A stretch of 64,000 nucleotides of DNA from Nicotiana tabacum (taxonomy: Eukaryota; Streptophyta; Magnoliopsida; Solanales; Solanaceae), in assembly GCF_000715075.1 (NCBI RefSeq), contig NC_134085.1, forward strand, positions 135,918,060 through 135,982,059, written 5' to 3'. The notes below the pieces were generated by a model. That model was given only the letters and a program-made list of their open reading frames with translations, searched no databases and was not told the origin of the DNA. This document shows positions 48,074 to 60,544 of the stretch, one piece after another. The position numbers were made by a program, and so were the translations under genes. How positions within the stretch are numbered: the stretch's first letter is position 1; each line of letters opens with the position of its first letter.

Positions 48074-49313
48074 TTCGATAGTAACCTGCGTCGTGCCGCG
48101 ACGTTAAATCAGGCGCTTCTTGGGAGGCAATCCATGTGTCTTTCTATTTGTTTTTCTTTGATTTTATTTTTAGTGTAGGATGTACTTTTGGACTAACTGG
48201 TTGTGAGATGTGTGTAGGATTGTTTTGATGCAGTGTAGGACCAAGTTGGGGAAAATGTGCACTCTCTGAAGTTTGCACTGCGGCCGCATTATATTTCTTG
48301 TGGCCGCAAAGGCCTTAGTGCGGGGGCAACATTTCAATGCGGTCCGCAGAGTTGATTGGTCAAGAATGGGGTTCTCTGAAGTTTGCCACCGCGGCCGCAA
48401 TGCAATTTATGCAGTCCGCGGTGGACCACTGCGGCCGCAGAGCAATTCTTGTGGTTCGCAGTGGTCGTCTCCCCAGTTTTTCATGTTTCTAAGTACCGCG
48501 GACCGCGGTGCCATTTTGTGCGGTCCGCGATGGGTAGGTATAGTGGGTCCCAGGGTCCTTTTCTATAAATAAGACCTCAGGGCTCCATTTACCCTTTTCA
48601 TTCTTTGCTCACTCAATAGTAACAAAATCACTGTTCATCAAACACTAGCTGTGCAAATTCAATCTCTAATCTTCATTCATCTTTACTGCATCTCATCACT
48701 GGTACTTTTAATCTTTCCCTAGTTTTAAACTTTGTTGTTTCTTTTAATTAGTTAGTTTTACTTCTTTTTCTTCCATGTTCTTTAAATTGTAGCGTAGGTT
48801 TGCTTAATAATGTTTAGATTAGGGTTAGTTAGTGAAAAATGTGGATTAAACACCTAGGGGGTCAATAATATGTGCAAATTAGGATAAAAATGTGAAGAAA
48901 AATTAAAACCCTAGGTTGGTATTACTGCTTGTGGCTTACCACGGTCCGCAATGGATTTATTGCGGTCCGTAGTGCTTCACCGCGGTCCACAATGCCATTT
49001 TGTGCGGACCGCGGTGGTAAAACTTCAGCAAGTTGAAAATTGAGGACCGCGGTCCGTGGTGCCTTACCGCGGCCACACTACAATTCTTGTGGTCCGTGGT
49101 GGCCTTTATCAGAGAGTGGGTAGTCTGACCTCCACCTCAATGCGGACCGCGGTACCATTTTGTGCGGTCCGCGGTGGTCTCTTTGTGGTCGCACTGCATT
49201 TTATGTGGTCCGCAGTCTGCAACTATTTTCTTTTGTGTCTGCAATTGTTTTCTTTTCTGATTCTTCTGATACTGTGATACTAACAAGATTCAACTGACTT
49301 CCACTTGCAGAAA
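48074..49313 (+). promoter_or_regulatory. Athila internal promoter and leader of the third ORF
   Basis: No coding region. CCGCGG-type palindrome clusters occupy 48265-48540 and 48935-49215. Between them a TATA box (tataaata, 48564-48571) is followed by a CT-rich leader, a donor-like catcactg|gtac near 48700 and an acceptor-like ccacttgcag just before the ATG at 49314. The minus-strand copy keeps the same TATA, donor and acceptor (about 60420, 60290 and 59687), which supports a separate spliced transcript for the third ORF. The splicing is inferred. Confidence 0.55.
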
Positions 49314-51307
49314 ATGGTTAAATTACGAGGCGGTGCTGGAAAACAAAAGGGAAAAGGAGAGTCCTCCCGGGGTAAGGGACAAGGCATGATCAAATTGACC
49401 CCACAAGTTCAGCAAGCAATTAAGGACACCAGAAAGTCTATAAGGGCTGCGGATAGAGTTGTTTCCCATTCGAGAAGTAAGTATTTGCCCTCCCGGTAGG
49501 CATCCGACTCCAAGTCAATGCAGGAGTATATTCTTGACTGGCCGGAAAGGCAAAGATTGAGAGATACACCTCCGGGCACTCCCACTGCTCAAGCTTCAGT
49601 TGCAATTTCTTCTGAGTCGTCTGAGGGCTCAACTGAGAGCGGTGATGAGGTTTCTTCTACCTCACCTACAGCTTCAACACCTGGTGAGGATCCCATAGAA
49701 GAAGAAGGAGGAGGGGGTGAGCCCCAAGTAGGAGGGGTGGCTAGAATCAGAAAACCGGAAGCTTAGCAAGATAGGTTTGTTAGTGAATTGGCATACCACA
49801 AGTTCAGAGAATGGTGGCCCGAGAAGAAGTTGATACTTGAACGGAGATTCATTGACAAGGATCTTCTGCCTCACAACCCAAATATGCAGTGGAAATTCAG
49901 AGAGAGGTCGGGCTGGGATTATTTTATAGGCAATGTTGAGGATGCAAATGAGCACTTGGTGAAGGAGTTTTATACTAATGTTGCCCACATCAAAAAGGGC
50001 ACTACAGTGACTAAGGTGCGAAATTTGAAAGTAAAGTTTGATGGAAAAACAATCAATGAGTACCTGGGCTTTCCGGAGGAGGATGAAACTTTATACTTAT
50101 AAAAGGTAGTGTTAGGGGAGGATGCCCGTCCATGGTTAACAGAGTACTTGTCAATCAAAGGTACTACCCCAGCATGGTTGACAGCGGGAGTCAAAATTTT
50201 GAGGAGAACGCTGTACTTCGAGGAAAAAGGGTGGGAGACATTTGTGTGCAGCAGGCTAGACCCCACCACTCACGAGAACTCTCTTCTTATATCCCGATCT
50301 ATATTGGTGACATCTATCATGGCGGGGTACTCGATCAACATCGGGAATGTTATGTCCAGGGTGATTACATGGGTGGTGAATGAAGGTGATAGATCCTTCC
50401 CCTTCCCACATTTCCTGACCATGTATTTTGAGGATCAAGATGTGGAGAAGAGAAAGTTTGATGTAAAAGTAAAACCAAAGGCACCCATCTCCTGGTACAG
50501 CCTATAGGGTGATGACAACCCAAATGCAAAGATCCTAAAGGCAAAGTCGCTGCTTCTACTGGCCAGTTTAAAGAGCCAGTAGTGGTGGTAGTCGCTCTTT
50601 CTCAGCCACCCACAGCCATACCAAATACTGCCCCAAGACCCTCTACTTCCACAGTTCCAGATATTCCCTCATCTATCGCCTACCCTTTGACTGCCCAGCG
50701 GTTGAAGCAAACCCTTGCCAGTATTAACAACTGGATGCAGGCAACTACTTCTAAGCTATTTGTGCTTTCGAGCTCGGTGGAGGCCTAGTCTGTACCCCCA
50801 CAGCCATAGGTCCCAGCTTCAGTGGAGGAGACTATCAAGGAGCTTCTAGACAACCAGAAGAAGCTCCTAGACAACCAAAAATTGATATTGGAGGTTGTTA
50901 GTGCACATGGGAAAGCATTGAAGGAGCTCACAAAGGAAACAAAGAAGTTGGGAAAGACTCGGGCATCAAAGGAGTCCGTGAAAGAGTTGAGGGTGGAAGT
51001 ACAGAAATTGAAGGCTGATCACTTGCCCTTAGAGCTATTATTGCGTGACCCGACTCTCGCAGCCCAGCCTGAGCTGGAGCAAGAGGTGGAGAGGCCAGCA
51101 AAGAGGAAGAGGGTGATTCCCCGTGCTGATGATGTTGTGATAGAGTTGGAGGACCCGCAAGGAGGTTCCTCTAGCCAGCCTCAGGTCCCAATGCAGGCCC
51201 AGGACCCAGTGCAGACACAGATTACAAGGATCCAGTCACAGGTTCCCAAGCAGCCCGAGGACCTAAGGACCCGGACTCATGATCCTATGCAGACAGAGGG
51301 CCAATAG
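49314..51307 (+). pseudogene. Athila third ORF (plant transposon protein domain)
   Basis: The ORF lies where an env-like gene stands in Athila elements. Order: basic Gly/Lys-rich start, Ser/Glu-rich linker (SSESSEGSTESGDEVSS), then the conserved region EFYTNVAHIKKGTTVTKVRN, DGKTINEYLGFPEEDE, WLTAGVKILRRTLYFEEKGW, IMAGYSINIGNVMSRVI and LTMYFEDQDVEKRKF. This pattern is annotated in plant genomes as a putative plant transposon protein (Transposase_32-like). After it come a Ser/Thr/Pro-rich part and a charged coil (IKELLDNQKKLLDNQKL). Stops at 49498, 49764, 50100, 50505 and 50786 break it. There is no transmembrane envelope signature, and its function is unknown. Confidence 0.8.
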
Positions 51308-54206
51308 GGAGTTTCTCTTTACTCTCTATCTTTTATTGATCTTATTTTGGTTATTTAGCATTGAGGACAATGCTAGCTTTCATTTGAGGGGGTAGCCCTA
51401 TTTTGATGACATTGGGTTGTATATATGACACTACTTTCTTTTATTATTGTCACACCTCATTTTTGCGCGCCCGCCCCGAAGGATAAATGCGCGAGGGAGT
51501 TTTTTCAATTTAAGTGACAATATTCGAAATGGGATTATTTATTTAATTCAGAGTCGCCACTTGGGAAAGGTTTGGCTTTTGGTGTCCCAAGTCACCAGTT
51601 TATCTTGAATCCCAAATCGAGGAAATTTTCGACTTTTCCAAATGAAGTCTGCAAACCAGAAATTCTAAGTAAGGAATTCTGTTGACCCGAGGGAAGGTGT
51701 TAGGCACCCTCGAATCCCGTGGTTCTAGCACGGTCGCTTAAATTGTTATAATGGCTAAATATCTGATTTAAATACATGTTGTGACTTATGTGCTTTTATT
51801 AAGTTTAAAACCGCTTTTATTATTATCATTTATTTTTATAGAATTGCAACGTCATGAAAATACATCTCGAACCACGTCACAATCAATGCACCCGTAGTTG
51901 TTAACACATTTCGACTTCGTTGAGATTTGGATTCGGGTCACATCAATGTGCACCAGAGTTTAAGAATGTAATTTAATTAAGCCGCGCCTAAAGAGCCTAA
52001 CGCGTTATTATTTTTGGGAAAGGCCATGAAACTTACTAAACGGTCTGTCCTGAATTCTAAATATTTATTATGTTTAGTTATTGAGGGCCCCGCAATTTAT
52101 ATTTTTATTAGGCGAGGCTCGTCTCTATTTTAGAAAGGATATCCTAAAGCGTCTACATTTCTATTACATTTGTCTCTAATAAAATGAAAGAAAGAGGATT
52201 ATGTGCTAATTACATGCTTGACCAGCTTCAGATCCTTACTTGATTATCTGATTTTATGAGGCGTGAGTTATTTTGTGCCTTATTTCATGGATGAGCATGT
52301 TGTTAAATTGTCAGGGGAAATTAATATACAAGATTAATAGGACTGTTAAAAGCTTATGATAAATGTTCTTCAGATCCGAGTTTGAAACTCGCTTATTTAA
52401 ACCAAATCAGTGGAATTAACTTATCGGAAACTATTACTAAATAGAGTTTGAACAGGATCCTGTGAACTATCTACAAAGATTCAATAAAACTAAATATCAT
52501 ATCTGGCAAGCTTAAGGCATTCTTTTCTATACATGCAGAATATTAGTTGAAAAGTTACCTAATTATCTGTGTGTTAAAACACTCATACATTCCTCATTAG
52601 ACAACCCATTAAGCAAACGAAATCACAATTTAGGACGGACTAAGCTGCGATTAAGTACAAGGCTACCTAACGTGTTTCTTTATTGAATTACAAACTAAAC
52701 AAATTACACAGATCTTAATAACATTCGTAAAACTGTAACTGCAGCAAACTAATGATTAAACTCCTGCATATCTTTGATTTCATGCTTTCATTGTTACATC
52801 AGATGCAAAGTCTTAGTATGTACCTGGATGTTGGATACAACAGAAGAAGCAAGGGGTCAGTAGGACAATAGAAGCAACACCAAACAGCAGCAGTAACAGC
52901 AGGTACAAGTAGGACAGCTCCCAGTGCAAGATACAGTTAGAACCGATAAAAATGGCAGAAAGGCAGCAGCAGACAATGCAGTAGGAAACAGAAATCCAGA
53001 CAATCCAATTCCAAGGGAATCAACCAAGGCAAACCAAACTAACACACTTTAGCTGATACTGGAAAGAAAGGAAAACTGAATGAATAGGCTGAGCAGGCTA
53101 AGAATTGAACAAAAGCAGGAAGAAAACCAGTTTCTGATTTCTGTATCTTTATCCCTCTTACTATCTATTTCTTTTCAAAATCCAATGTCCAATTTCAGTC
53201 TTGAAATCTATTTTTTGGCTATCCAAAAGAATTCTTTTCTAGTTTTCTGTTTTTCAGGACTCAACTCTCCTAAAAATGTTCCCTCTCAATTCACTCTGTT
53301 ATTATCAATGTCTGTCTGTGTGTGTGTATATCAAAAATCTGTGTTTAAACTGATGGAAGTTCCTCCTTTTATCAACCTAAAATCAAACCTTTTACAGCCT
53401 GTTTAGACCATCACAACACCCCTCCCATGTGCTCTCATACTTTCAGATTCCACTTAGCTAATTAAGTATAAGCAAACCCCATGATATTCCCTGGCAGACT
53501 TACTTTGAGTAATGTTTATTATTTCTGAAACTAAAGTAGAGTATGGGCAGCAGAATGTAGTCTGACAGTATATGCTGTCAAACTATTTAATTCAAAAAGG
53601 GCCTTTATGCACATGTTGTGCACAAGTGCACATGCCATCCAATTCTGACTGCAATTACAGAACCAATCCCTTTATATTTCTGATTCAAATACATCAAAGG
53701 TAAGTAGCTATAGTTGATTCTCAATTTTAATTCAAACAATGTTCAGTAAGATAAATCAAGCTGTTACCATTCAAACAGCTAAAACTATTTGACGACATGT
53801 ATCGAATCGACTATACCAGTTACAACATACACAATCAAAGCCAAGGATTAGAATCAAACAGTATCAACAAGGGGTCAGATTGCACATGTCAATACAGAGG
53901 TTAACTTGGGGATTGATTACTCAAACAATTTTGATTCAGTCAATTAGGCAGTTCACAAACACACATTATCAGTGAATGAGGAAACATTCGATCGAACAAA
54001 AGGGGTACATGCAAGGTGGACAATCAACATTTAATAAAAAATTCAAAGACAACAAATTACACAAAACATTCGGCCATACGAAACAGACCTTTAACCCACA
54101 CACGTACTGAATAACAAAGAGAAAACAAACTTACCTTAAAACTTTGAAAGCAGAAACAGAAAAATCAACTTGTGTTGTACAGACCCTTCTCAAGGTTGAA
54201 CGGACT

Positions 54207-54246
54207 TTAATCGAAGTGTTTCTCAAATGAGAAACACTTCGATTAA
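54207..54246. repeat. Perfect 19-bp-arm hairpin, first copy
   Basis: ttaatcgaagtgtttctca, a 2-nt AA centre, and its exact reverse complement. It lies at the start of the first of two tandem units of roughly 100 bp inside the solo LTR. Confidence 0.95.
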
Positions 54247-54304
54247 GGTCTGTTAGACCCTAATCTCTTGGTTTAAACAGGCACGGAACAGGCACGAGGA
54301 ACCC

Positions 54305-54344
54305 TTAATCGAAGTGTTTCTCAAATGAGAAACACTTCGATTAA
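54305..54344. repeat. Perfect 19-bp-arm hairpin, second copy
   Basis: Identical to the 40-nt hairpin 98 bp to the left. The intervening unit (ttagaccctaatctcttgg, ggcacggaacaggcacgagg) recurs after it in diverged form, so the hairpins mark a tandem duplication. Confidence 0.95.
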
Positions 54345-55508
54345 AGTCCTTTAGACCATAAACTCTTGGTTTAAACAGGCAATATCTTGGTTTTAAATAG
54401 GCACGGAACTGACACGAGGACCCTAGGGTTCAAAACATCAGATCTGGGATTCGTGTTTCCCTGGTCAGATTCGGACCAAACCAAGCATGGTTTGGTCACG
54501 AGGGAGGTTCGGGGACTATCTGGTATAAAACTAGAGTCAATCGGTGTAAGTTAGGTTCCGATTCGAATCTTCAAATGAAGATTCGAGAAGGTGGGAGGGG
54601 ATTCGAAGTGTGTGGTTGGTGGATTTGGGTTCAGGACGGTGAGGAGCATCTATGGTGTTAAGGAGGGAGTCACCGACGTCCATGCCGCCGGCTTTCATGG
54701 TGAAGGTATACAGGGGCGGCTAGGGTTTGGTGGGGAAGGGGATGAGGACGAAGGCTGGGGTCTTGGATAGGGGGGGCAGGGTATGATAGGGACCTTATAT
54801 ATGGGATGGGTGGATTGATTTCAACCGTTGGATGAGGCGAGATGGACGGCTTGGATCTGAAGGCTTAAAAGAAACGTCGTTGTTTGGCTTAGTAGGGGTC
54901 AGAATTGGTTCGGGTAACGGGTCGGGTAATGGGGGTTATGGGTGAGAGATCCGGACCGTTGGATCAGCTTGGTTTGAACGGTCGTGATGGATTAGCATTG
55001 AAACGACGTCGTTTTGTGGCCTGGGGGTGGGCTGTTCGGACTGGTGGCTTGGGCTGTTCATTTGGGCCTCAGATTTTGAAATGGGAACGGCCCAAATTCA
55101 TTTAAAACAAATTTTACCCTCTTTTTCTTTATTTCTAATTTTCTTAAACACACAACCTAATTAAATGAAACTAAAAAAAAACATTCAATTAACAATTAAT
55201 GTTTTTATTACATGCATATAAAAATGTTAAAGGTAGGTAAAATTAAACAAGACAACAATTACGGACAAAAATGCATATTTATGCTTTTTTTTCTTTTTAA
55301 CAAACGGATTACGGTTCAAATTACGCATGACACATACACTTTTTTTTTGTATTTTGTTTTAATAAAAATAAAAATAGGTAAAAATCATAAATAATTAACA
55401 AAGTGCCATGTAAAATCTAAAAATTGTACAACAGGACCATTTGTTATTATTTTTTATTTCTTTTGGAGCGATTGTTGCGTAAAACAAAAATCACGTGCTC
55501 ACAATTAT

Positions 55509-57207
55509 GCTTTCTTTTTTACTTTTGGTAAGTTTATAATTTTATTAGTTTATTGCACTTTTCGTACTTTGCAACTTTGGTATGTATATAAAGTTACCTT
55601 CTAATGTAAATATGCATCCCCTCTTATGTATATTCGTTAAACCCCCCTATTGTACATATTCATTTTACTTTTCGCATTTTTCTTTCATAGCTTCTTACTT
55701 CACTTTCGTAGCTTCTTGTTTTGAGTTTTGCGTATAATAAACTTTTGGTTTTCTTAATTCCACGGTTCTTTCCAAAGGTGGAAATTGTGTGAACCGGATG
55801 ACTCTTCCCCATGATGGATGGCATGACAACCTTTTTAAGGATTAGAGTCTGTTTTCTTTTTTGCTTGTTGTGTAAATAGTAGCTAGTGAGTAATGGTGCC
55901 TCAAGCAAAGCTTCACTTGGGCCTAACACATTTCCCTTTGTTCCTATGGTCAAAAACAAATAATTGTGTATAGGATGGTGAAAGTTGTGACCTTGAAACT
56001 CTTGTGTTGGCCGATAATTATCAAGTGGTTTTTTGGGACCATTGTGTTGCTCAAATCTTAGCTAAGGTTGTTGTGGTCCCCCGACTCTGTCTCTTTAGCA
56101 ATCCTATAGCTTGTGTGGTGAGAATTTGAATTGCAATCCAAGTCCCGAGCCATTAGTCTAGAACTTGCCCTGAATGTTTTTCTGGGCGAAATTCTAAGTG
56201 TAGTTTGACTTGAGATGTGATTATAGGCTCTCATTGATCCGAATTATATCTTGAAAAATCCATAGCCTACCAATGATAATATCCCTAGTCAACCCTTTTG
56301 AGCCATAGACCTTTTTCTTTCAAAAACCACGATACAAGACTTTACCCGTTCTAAAAATATCCTCTCTTGGCACCCAATCTTTCCTTAGCACAAAGCAAAA
56401 ACATAAGTTTGGGGGGAGATACGAGAAATGCAACAAAGTGGTAAAAGGTACAAAATGAAGAAAAGGAAAGGCAATGAAAAAGAAAGAAAATCAGAAAGTC
56501 AAAATGAATGATCAATGTAGAAAAAATGAAGGGATTCAATAAAAGTAAAGAGATGAAAGATGTGTAAAGTTGAGAAAGGAGAAAAAGGTTTGAAATGAAC
56601 AAGAAAGAGTGATTGTGTGTCTCTCTAACCCCTAAGAAAGAAGTTAATGACTCAAATAATCAAGAGAATGCGTGCCAAAATGAAGAAATGAAGTGCTTAA
56701 GGGAAGATGGAACTTACTTAGACCAAATATTTCCTACCCTGAACCAAAAGCCTTCACCACATCTCCACAAAAAGCCTTATATGTTCTTGAGTTGAATGAA
56801 GCTTACATTAGTGGTGACTCACATAAGGGGCAAGCTTATGGTACTTAGAGTGATCTTTCTTTGAGAGAGATGAGTGCATTTTCCACAATCCTTGTTCTGA
56901 GTGATACAATCTAAAAGTGAGGTTTGCTTAAAGTAGAGTGAGGAGTATGAGTTTGGGATCCATAATGACCAAAGTAGTAGAAAGAGTTTCCTTGATGAGT
57001 TGAGTCAACTCTTGATGCTCTTGTGTCGTACTAAATCCATGGTTCTTAGAAGGTCGAATGTTGTTAATGATTCATTTGAATTGAGGGCAATTGTTAGTCC
57101 CAATTGATGCTAGCTTAGGTTAGCTGAATTTTCTTGGATTTACTCTTAAGGATGTGGGTCTTATTTTATTTGCTTAATGACAAGAAAAAGCTTAAGTTTG
57201 GGGGAGT
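55509..57207 (+). other. Athila 3' non-coding region and polypurine tract
   Basis: Homologous to the reverse complement of 37920-39690 in the minus-strand copy. No protein domain is found. The open frame shared with the minus copy (55660-55959 and 39188-39388) has no recognised family and is broken differently in each. The region ends in aaagcttaagtttggggga (57187-57205), the polypurine tract. Confidence 0.75.
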
Positions 57208-58712
57208 TGATAAATAGGGATTCTAATTCATTTTACACTCCTTTTTACTTGAGTTTTGATTAAAAATGTACACAAAATAATCCCAAAGGCTTACATGTTA
57301 TACTTGTTTGCAGGGTTGGATAAAAAAGGTGACAATTAGTCAAAACTAGCTCAGAAAGGAGTGAAACATGCACAAGTACCAAGAACAAGTCAAAGCATAG
57401 CTGCAACAGACCCACCGCGGCCGCAATCTATTTAGTGCAGATTCAGAGAGGTGCACTTTTGAAGCCTAAGGCAATGCGGTCCGCGGAGGATTTCTTGCGG
57501 TCGCAGTAGCCTCTTCACGGCCACAATGCATTTTGTGCGGTCCGCGGAGAGAAGGGTTCAGAGAGTTAGGAGTTTGAAGATAAAAGCCAATGCGGTCCGT
57601 GGTCCTTTGTGTTGACCGAGTTGAAGCCACCGCAGTCGTGGTGCATTTTATGCCGCCCACGGTGGCTAGATTCAGAGAGTGATTAGCCAAACCAAGAAGC
57701 CTCATCGCGGTCCGCGGTGCATTTTATGCGGACCGCAATACCTCGTCAGGGTTATTTTTGTCCATAAAATTCGGCCTAGTATAAATACTTTCTTTTTACA
57801 TTTTTAGGGAATCTTTTGTAATCTGTTGGAGACCAGAGCACGTGAACGACCATATTAGGCTATTTTGAGTAATTTGTAGCGAGTTTAACACTGATTCTTC
57901 TTTATTTTAGTTTGTAATTAAATCATATGGGTTATTCTTCATCTAGTTTCCTAATTTCTTCCATTATAATAAGTAGCTAGACCCATTAGCTAAAGTTGTG
58001 GCTCAACCCTAGTGTGGGTATTTGATGGGTCTTTTGATTTAAGGCTTAGATGTTTATGGGTAGTTGATATTTGGACTGATTGTGTTTTCCTTGTTGAATT
58101 AGTGATTGCAAACACTAATTTGTGCCTATTTGACTTGGGTTCTTCTTGCTGAAGAGAGCTTGAGTCTAGGAAAATCAGTCCAACAAGGAATTGGGGTGTA
58201 TTCAAGAGATTTATAGCCTCAATTAAAGGGTTAAACCTAGAGATAGTAATACCCAACTTGAGCCTATATTGCTTGCACAATTTTGACACCCAATTGGTCT
58301 TGAGAAAGTCAATTAGGGCAAAGTCACTCAAGCTACCGAGAGGTATAGAGTAAATAATTCCTTGCATTGGCTATATCGCAATTCCCAACATAACTTCTTT
58401 GCCTTAGGCTTTAGATCCCATCAAGTATTCACCTAGGAGAAAGTCACTTCCCTAGTGCCTCTTTAACTATTTAGAAAACCTTACAAACAATCATTCTTAG
58501 TTTAATTTAGCTTATCATTAATATAAATATTAGAATTAATAACCAACCAAAAGATAATTGGAAGTGTAATTAAGAGCAATATGCATTTCTAGTTTAGATA
58601 GGAATCCAATTCCCAATTCTAGCTCCCTGTGGATTCAATCCCGGCCATCTCGGGTAAAAGCTGCTTCGACCGCTCTTACCACTTTGTAGTGGTGTAGGGT
58701 TGGCACTGATCA
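57208..58712 (+). repeat. 3' LTR of the plus-strand Athila
   Basis: 1505 bp, starting TGATAAATAGGG and ending ...GGCACTGATCA. It differs from the 5' LTR by small indels and scattered substitutions. Contains the palindrome cluster at about 57412-57745. Confidence 0.92.
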
Positions 58713-58717
58713 AGTGG

Positions 58718-59681
58718 TGGGGTCCATCCTGCTGCAAACAAAGGTCTCCCACCCTTTTTCCTCGAAGTTCAGGGTTCTCCTCAAAATTTGGACTCCTGCT
58801 GTCAACCATGCTGGGGTGGTACCTGGGAGTGCCAAGTACTCTGATAATTACAGACTGGCATCCTCACCCAATGCTACCTTTTATAAGTATAATGTTTCAT
58901 CCTCCTCCAAAAAGCCTAGGTAGTCATTGATTGTCTTGCTATCAAACTTCACTGTCAAATTTTGCACCTTAGTCACTTTCATGCCCTTTTTTATGTGGGC
59001 AACATTAGCGTAGAATTCCTTGACTAGGTGCTCATTTGCCTCCTCAATGTTGCCTGTAAAATAGTCCCAACCCGATCTCCCTCTGAATTGCCTCTGTGCA
59101 TTAGGGTTGTGAGGCAAAAGATCCTTGTCAATGAATCTCCGTTCAAGTATCAACTTCCTCTCGGGCCACCATTCTCGGAATTTGTGGTAAGCAATCTCAC
59201 TTACAAATCTTCTTTTCCACACCTCGAGGTTTCTAGTTCTCTCCACACCCCTAGGTTATGGCACACCCCTCCCTCTTCATCCGGAACCTCATCATCGATG
59301 GGATCCTCTCCAGGTGATGAACCAGTAGGTGAAGCAGATGTTGCACTGTCACTGCCCTCAGCTGAGCCCTCAGACGACTCAGAAGAAATTGGAACTGAAG
59401 CTTGAGCAGTAGGAGTGCCCGGAGGTGTGTCTCTCAATCTGTGCCTCTCCGGCTAGTCAGGAACATACTCTGACACTAAATCGGAGTCAAATGCATCCCG
59501 GGAGGGCAAATACTCACTTCCCTCTGAATGGGAAGCAGTTGTATCTACAGCCTTTATTGACTTTCTGGTGTCCTTAATTTCCTACCGGACTTGGGGGTCA
59601 ATTTGATCATTCCACGCCCCTACCCCGGGAGGACTCTCCTTTGCCTTTCTGTTTATCACCTTCACCTTGTGATTTAACCAT
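58718..59681 (-). pseudogene. Athila third ORF, N-terminal part (minus-strand copy)
   Basis: Minus-strand start codon at 59681-59679 after a TTGCAG acceptor-like site. Pieces 59437-59201 and 59246-58881 carry the Ser-rich linker and the conserved domain (YHKFREWWPERKLILERRF, EFYANVAHIKKGMKVTKV, DSKTINDYLGFLEEDE); a piece ending at 58718 is cut by the AGTGG insertion of the plus-strand Athila. The frame resumes at 40789. Confidence 0.8.
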
Positions 59682-60446
59682 TGTCTGCAAATGGAATTCA
59701 GTTAAAGCTTGTTAGTATCACAGTATCAGAAGAATCAGTGAAGATTATAGTTGCAGATAGCTGACTGCGGACCGTATGAAATGCAATGCGCTCACAAAGG
59801 GACCACCGCGGACCGCACAAAATGGCACCACAGACCGCATTGAGGTGGGGGTCAGAATACCCACTCTTTGATTAAAGGCATCGCGAACCTAAAAAATTGT
59901 TGTGCTGCCGCGGTAGGCAACCGTGGGCGCGGTCCCCAAACTTTACTTCTCTGAAGTTTTACCACCGCGGTCCGCACAAAATGGCATCGCGGACCGCAGA
60001 GAGGCACCACGTACCACAAGAAATTCACCGTGGACCGCGGTAAGCCTCACTCAGCAACAACAACCTAGGGTTTCAATATTTATCTCGTTTTTAGCCTAAA
60101 TTCACATATTATTAATTCCCTAGGTGGTTAATCATCGTTCTTCACTAAGTACCCTAATCTAAACATCATTAAGTAACCCTAAGCTAAAAATTGAAAGGAA
60201 AAGGGAAGAAGAAGAAGAAGAAATAAAAACAGACAAATTAAAATAAAGTAAAATAAAATTAAGGATTAGGCAAAGAGTTGAAGTACCAGAGATGAGATGT
60301 ACACAGATGATTGACAGACAATATTTGAAATTTGTGCTTAGGGCTAGGATGAACAGTGATTTTTTTCTATTTAGAAAGCAAAAGTGTGAAAAGGGTAAAT
60401 GAGGGCCTGAGGGCCTATTTATAGAAAAAGAACCTGGGACCCACTA
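59682..60446 (-). promoter_or_regulatory. Leader and internal TATA of the minus-strand Athila copy
   Basis: On the minus strand: TATAAATA near 60422, a leader, a donor-like CTG|GTAC near 60290, a palindrome cluster (60050-59760), and an acceptor-like TTGCAG at about 59687. The truncated element starts only about 20 bp upstream of this TATA. Confidence 0.5.
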
Positions 60447-60544
60447 GAAGGCTTAAAGAAAGCCTCATGATGAAGTACCGAGGCCTACACAAATAGAAGG
60501 GAAAATTAGGCAAGGAAAGAAAAACACAAGTATAAAGACCGGCG

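Larger units (their letters stand above)
51448..55503 (+). mobile_element. Solo Ogre-type LTR, 4.1 kb
   Basis: Begins TGTCACACCTCATTTTTGCG and ends CGTGCTCACA. A perfect ATTAT duplication (51443-51447 and 55504-55508) brackets it, and no internal retroelement region is present, so it is a solo LTR from unequal recombination. Near its start it has the agagtcgccacttggg and gttaggcaccctcgaatccc blocks typical of Solanaceae Ogre LTRs. The short open frames inside (52857-53045, 53080-53406, 54905-55105) are not genes. It contains the hairpin pair at 54207-54344. Confidence 0.92.
40795..58712 (+). mobile_element. Athila-type LTR retrotransposon, plus strand
   Basis: A structurally complete 17.9-kb element with a perfect AGTGG duplication (40790-40794 and 58713-58717). 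LTRs 40795-42309 and 57208-58712; primer site after 42310; gag, protease, reverse transcriptase, RNase H and integrase in order; a third ORF with its own leader; polypurine tract at about 57187-57205. It sits inside the minus-strand Athila, and a solo Ogre-type LTR (51448-55503) sits inside it. All ORFs carry stops, frameshifts or altered catalytic residues. Confidence 0.93.
36436..60446 (-). mobile_element. Athila-type element, minus strand, 5'-truncated
   Basis: Its own sequence is 36436-40794 plus 58718-60446; the rest is the plus-strand Athila inserted into it. In its own 5'-to-3' order it has an internal TATA and leader (60446-59682), the third ORF (59681-58718, then 40789-39771), a 3' non-coding region with a polypurine tract (about 37920-37940), and the 3' LTR (37919-36436). 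It lacks 5' LTR, gag, protease, polymerase and integrase. GAAGG stands at both borders (36431-36435 and 60447-60451). Confidence 0.82.

Noticed and set aside
49314..51307. Athila third ORF as a viral-type envelope gene
   Set aside because: No signal peptide, transmembrane segment or cysteine pattern is seen; the conserved block matches the plant-transposon protein domain instead.
54905..55105. 66-codon Gly/Arg-rich frame
   Set aside because: It lies inside a solo Ogre-type LTR in a GC-richer stretch; no domain.
55660..55959. A gene conserved between the two Athila copies (55660-55959 and 39188-39388)
   Set aside because: The open frame is on opposite relative sections, broken differently in each copy and of low complexity; shared ancestry of the element explains the similarity.
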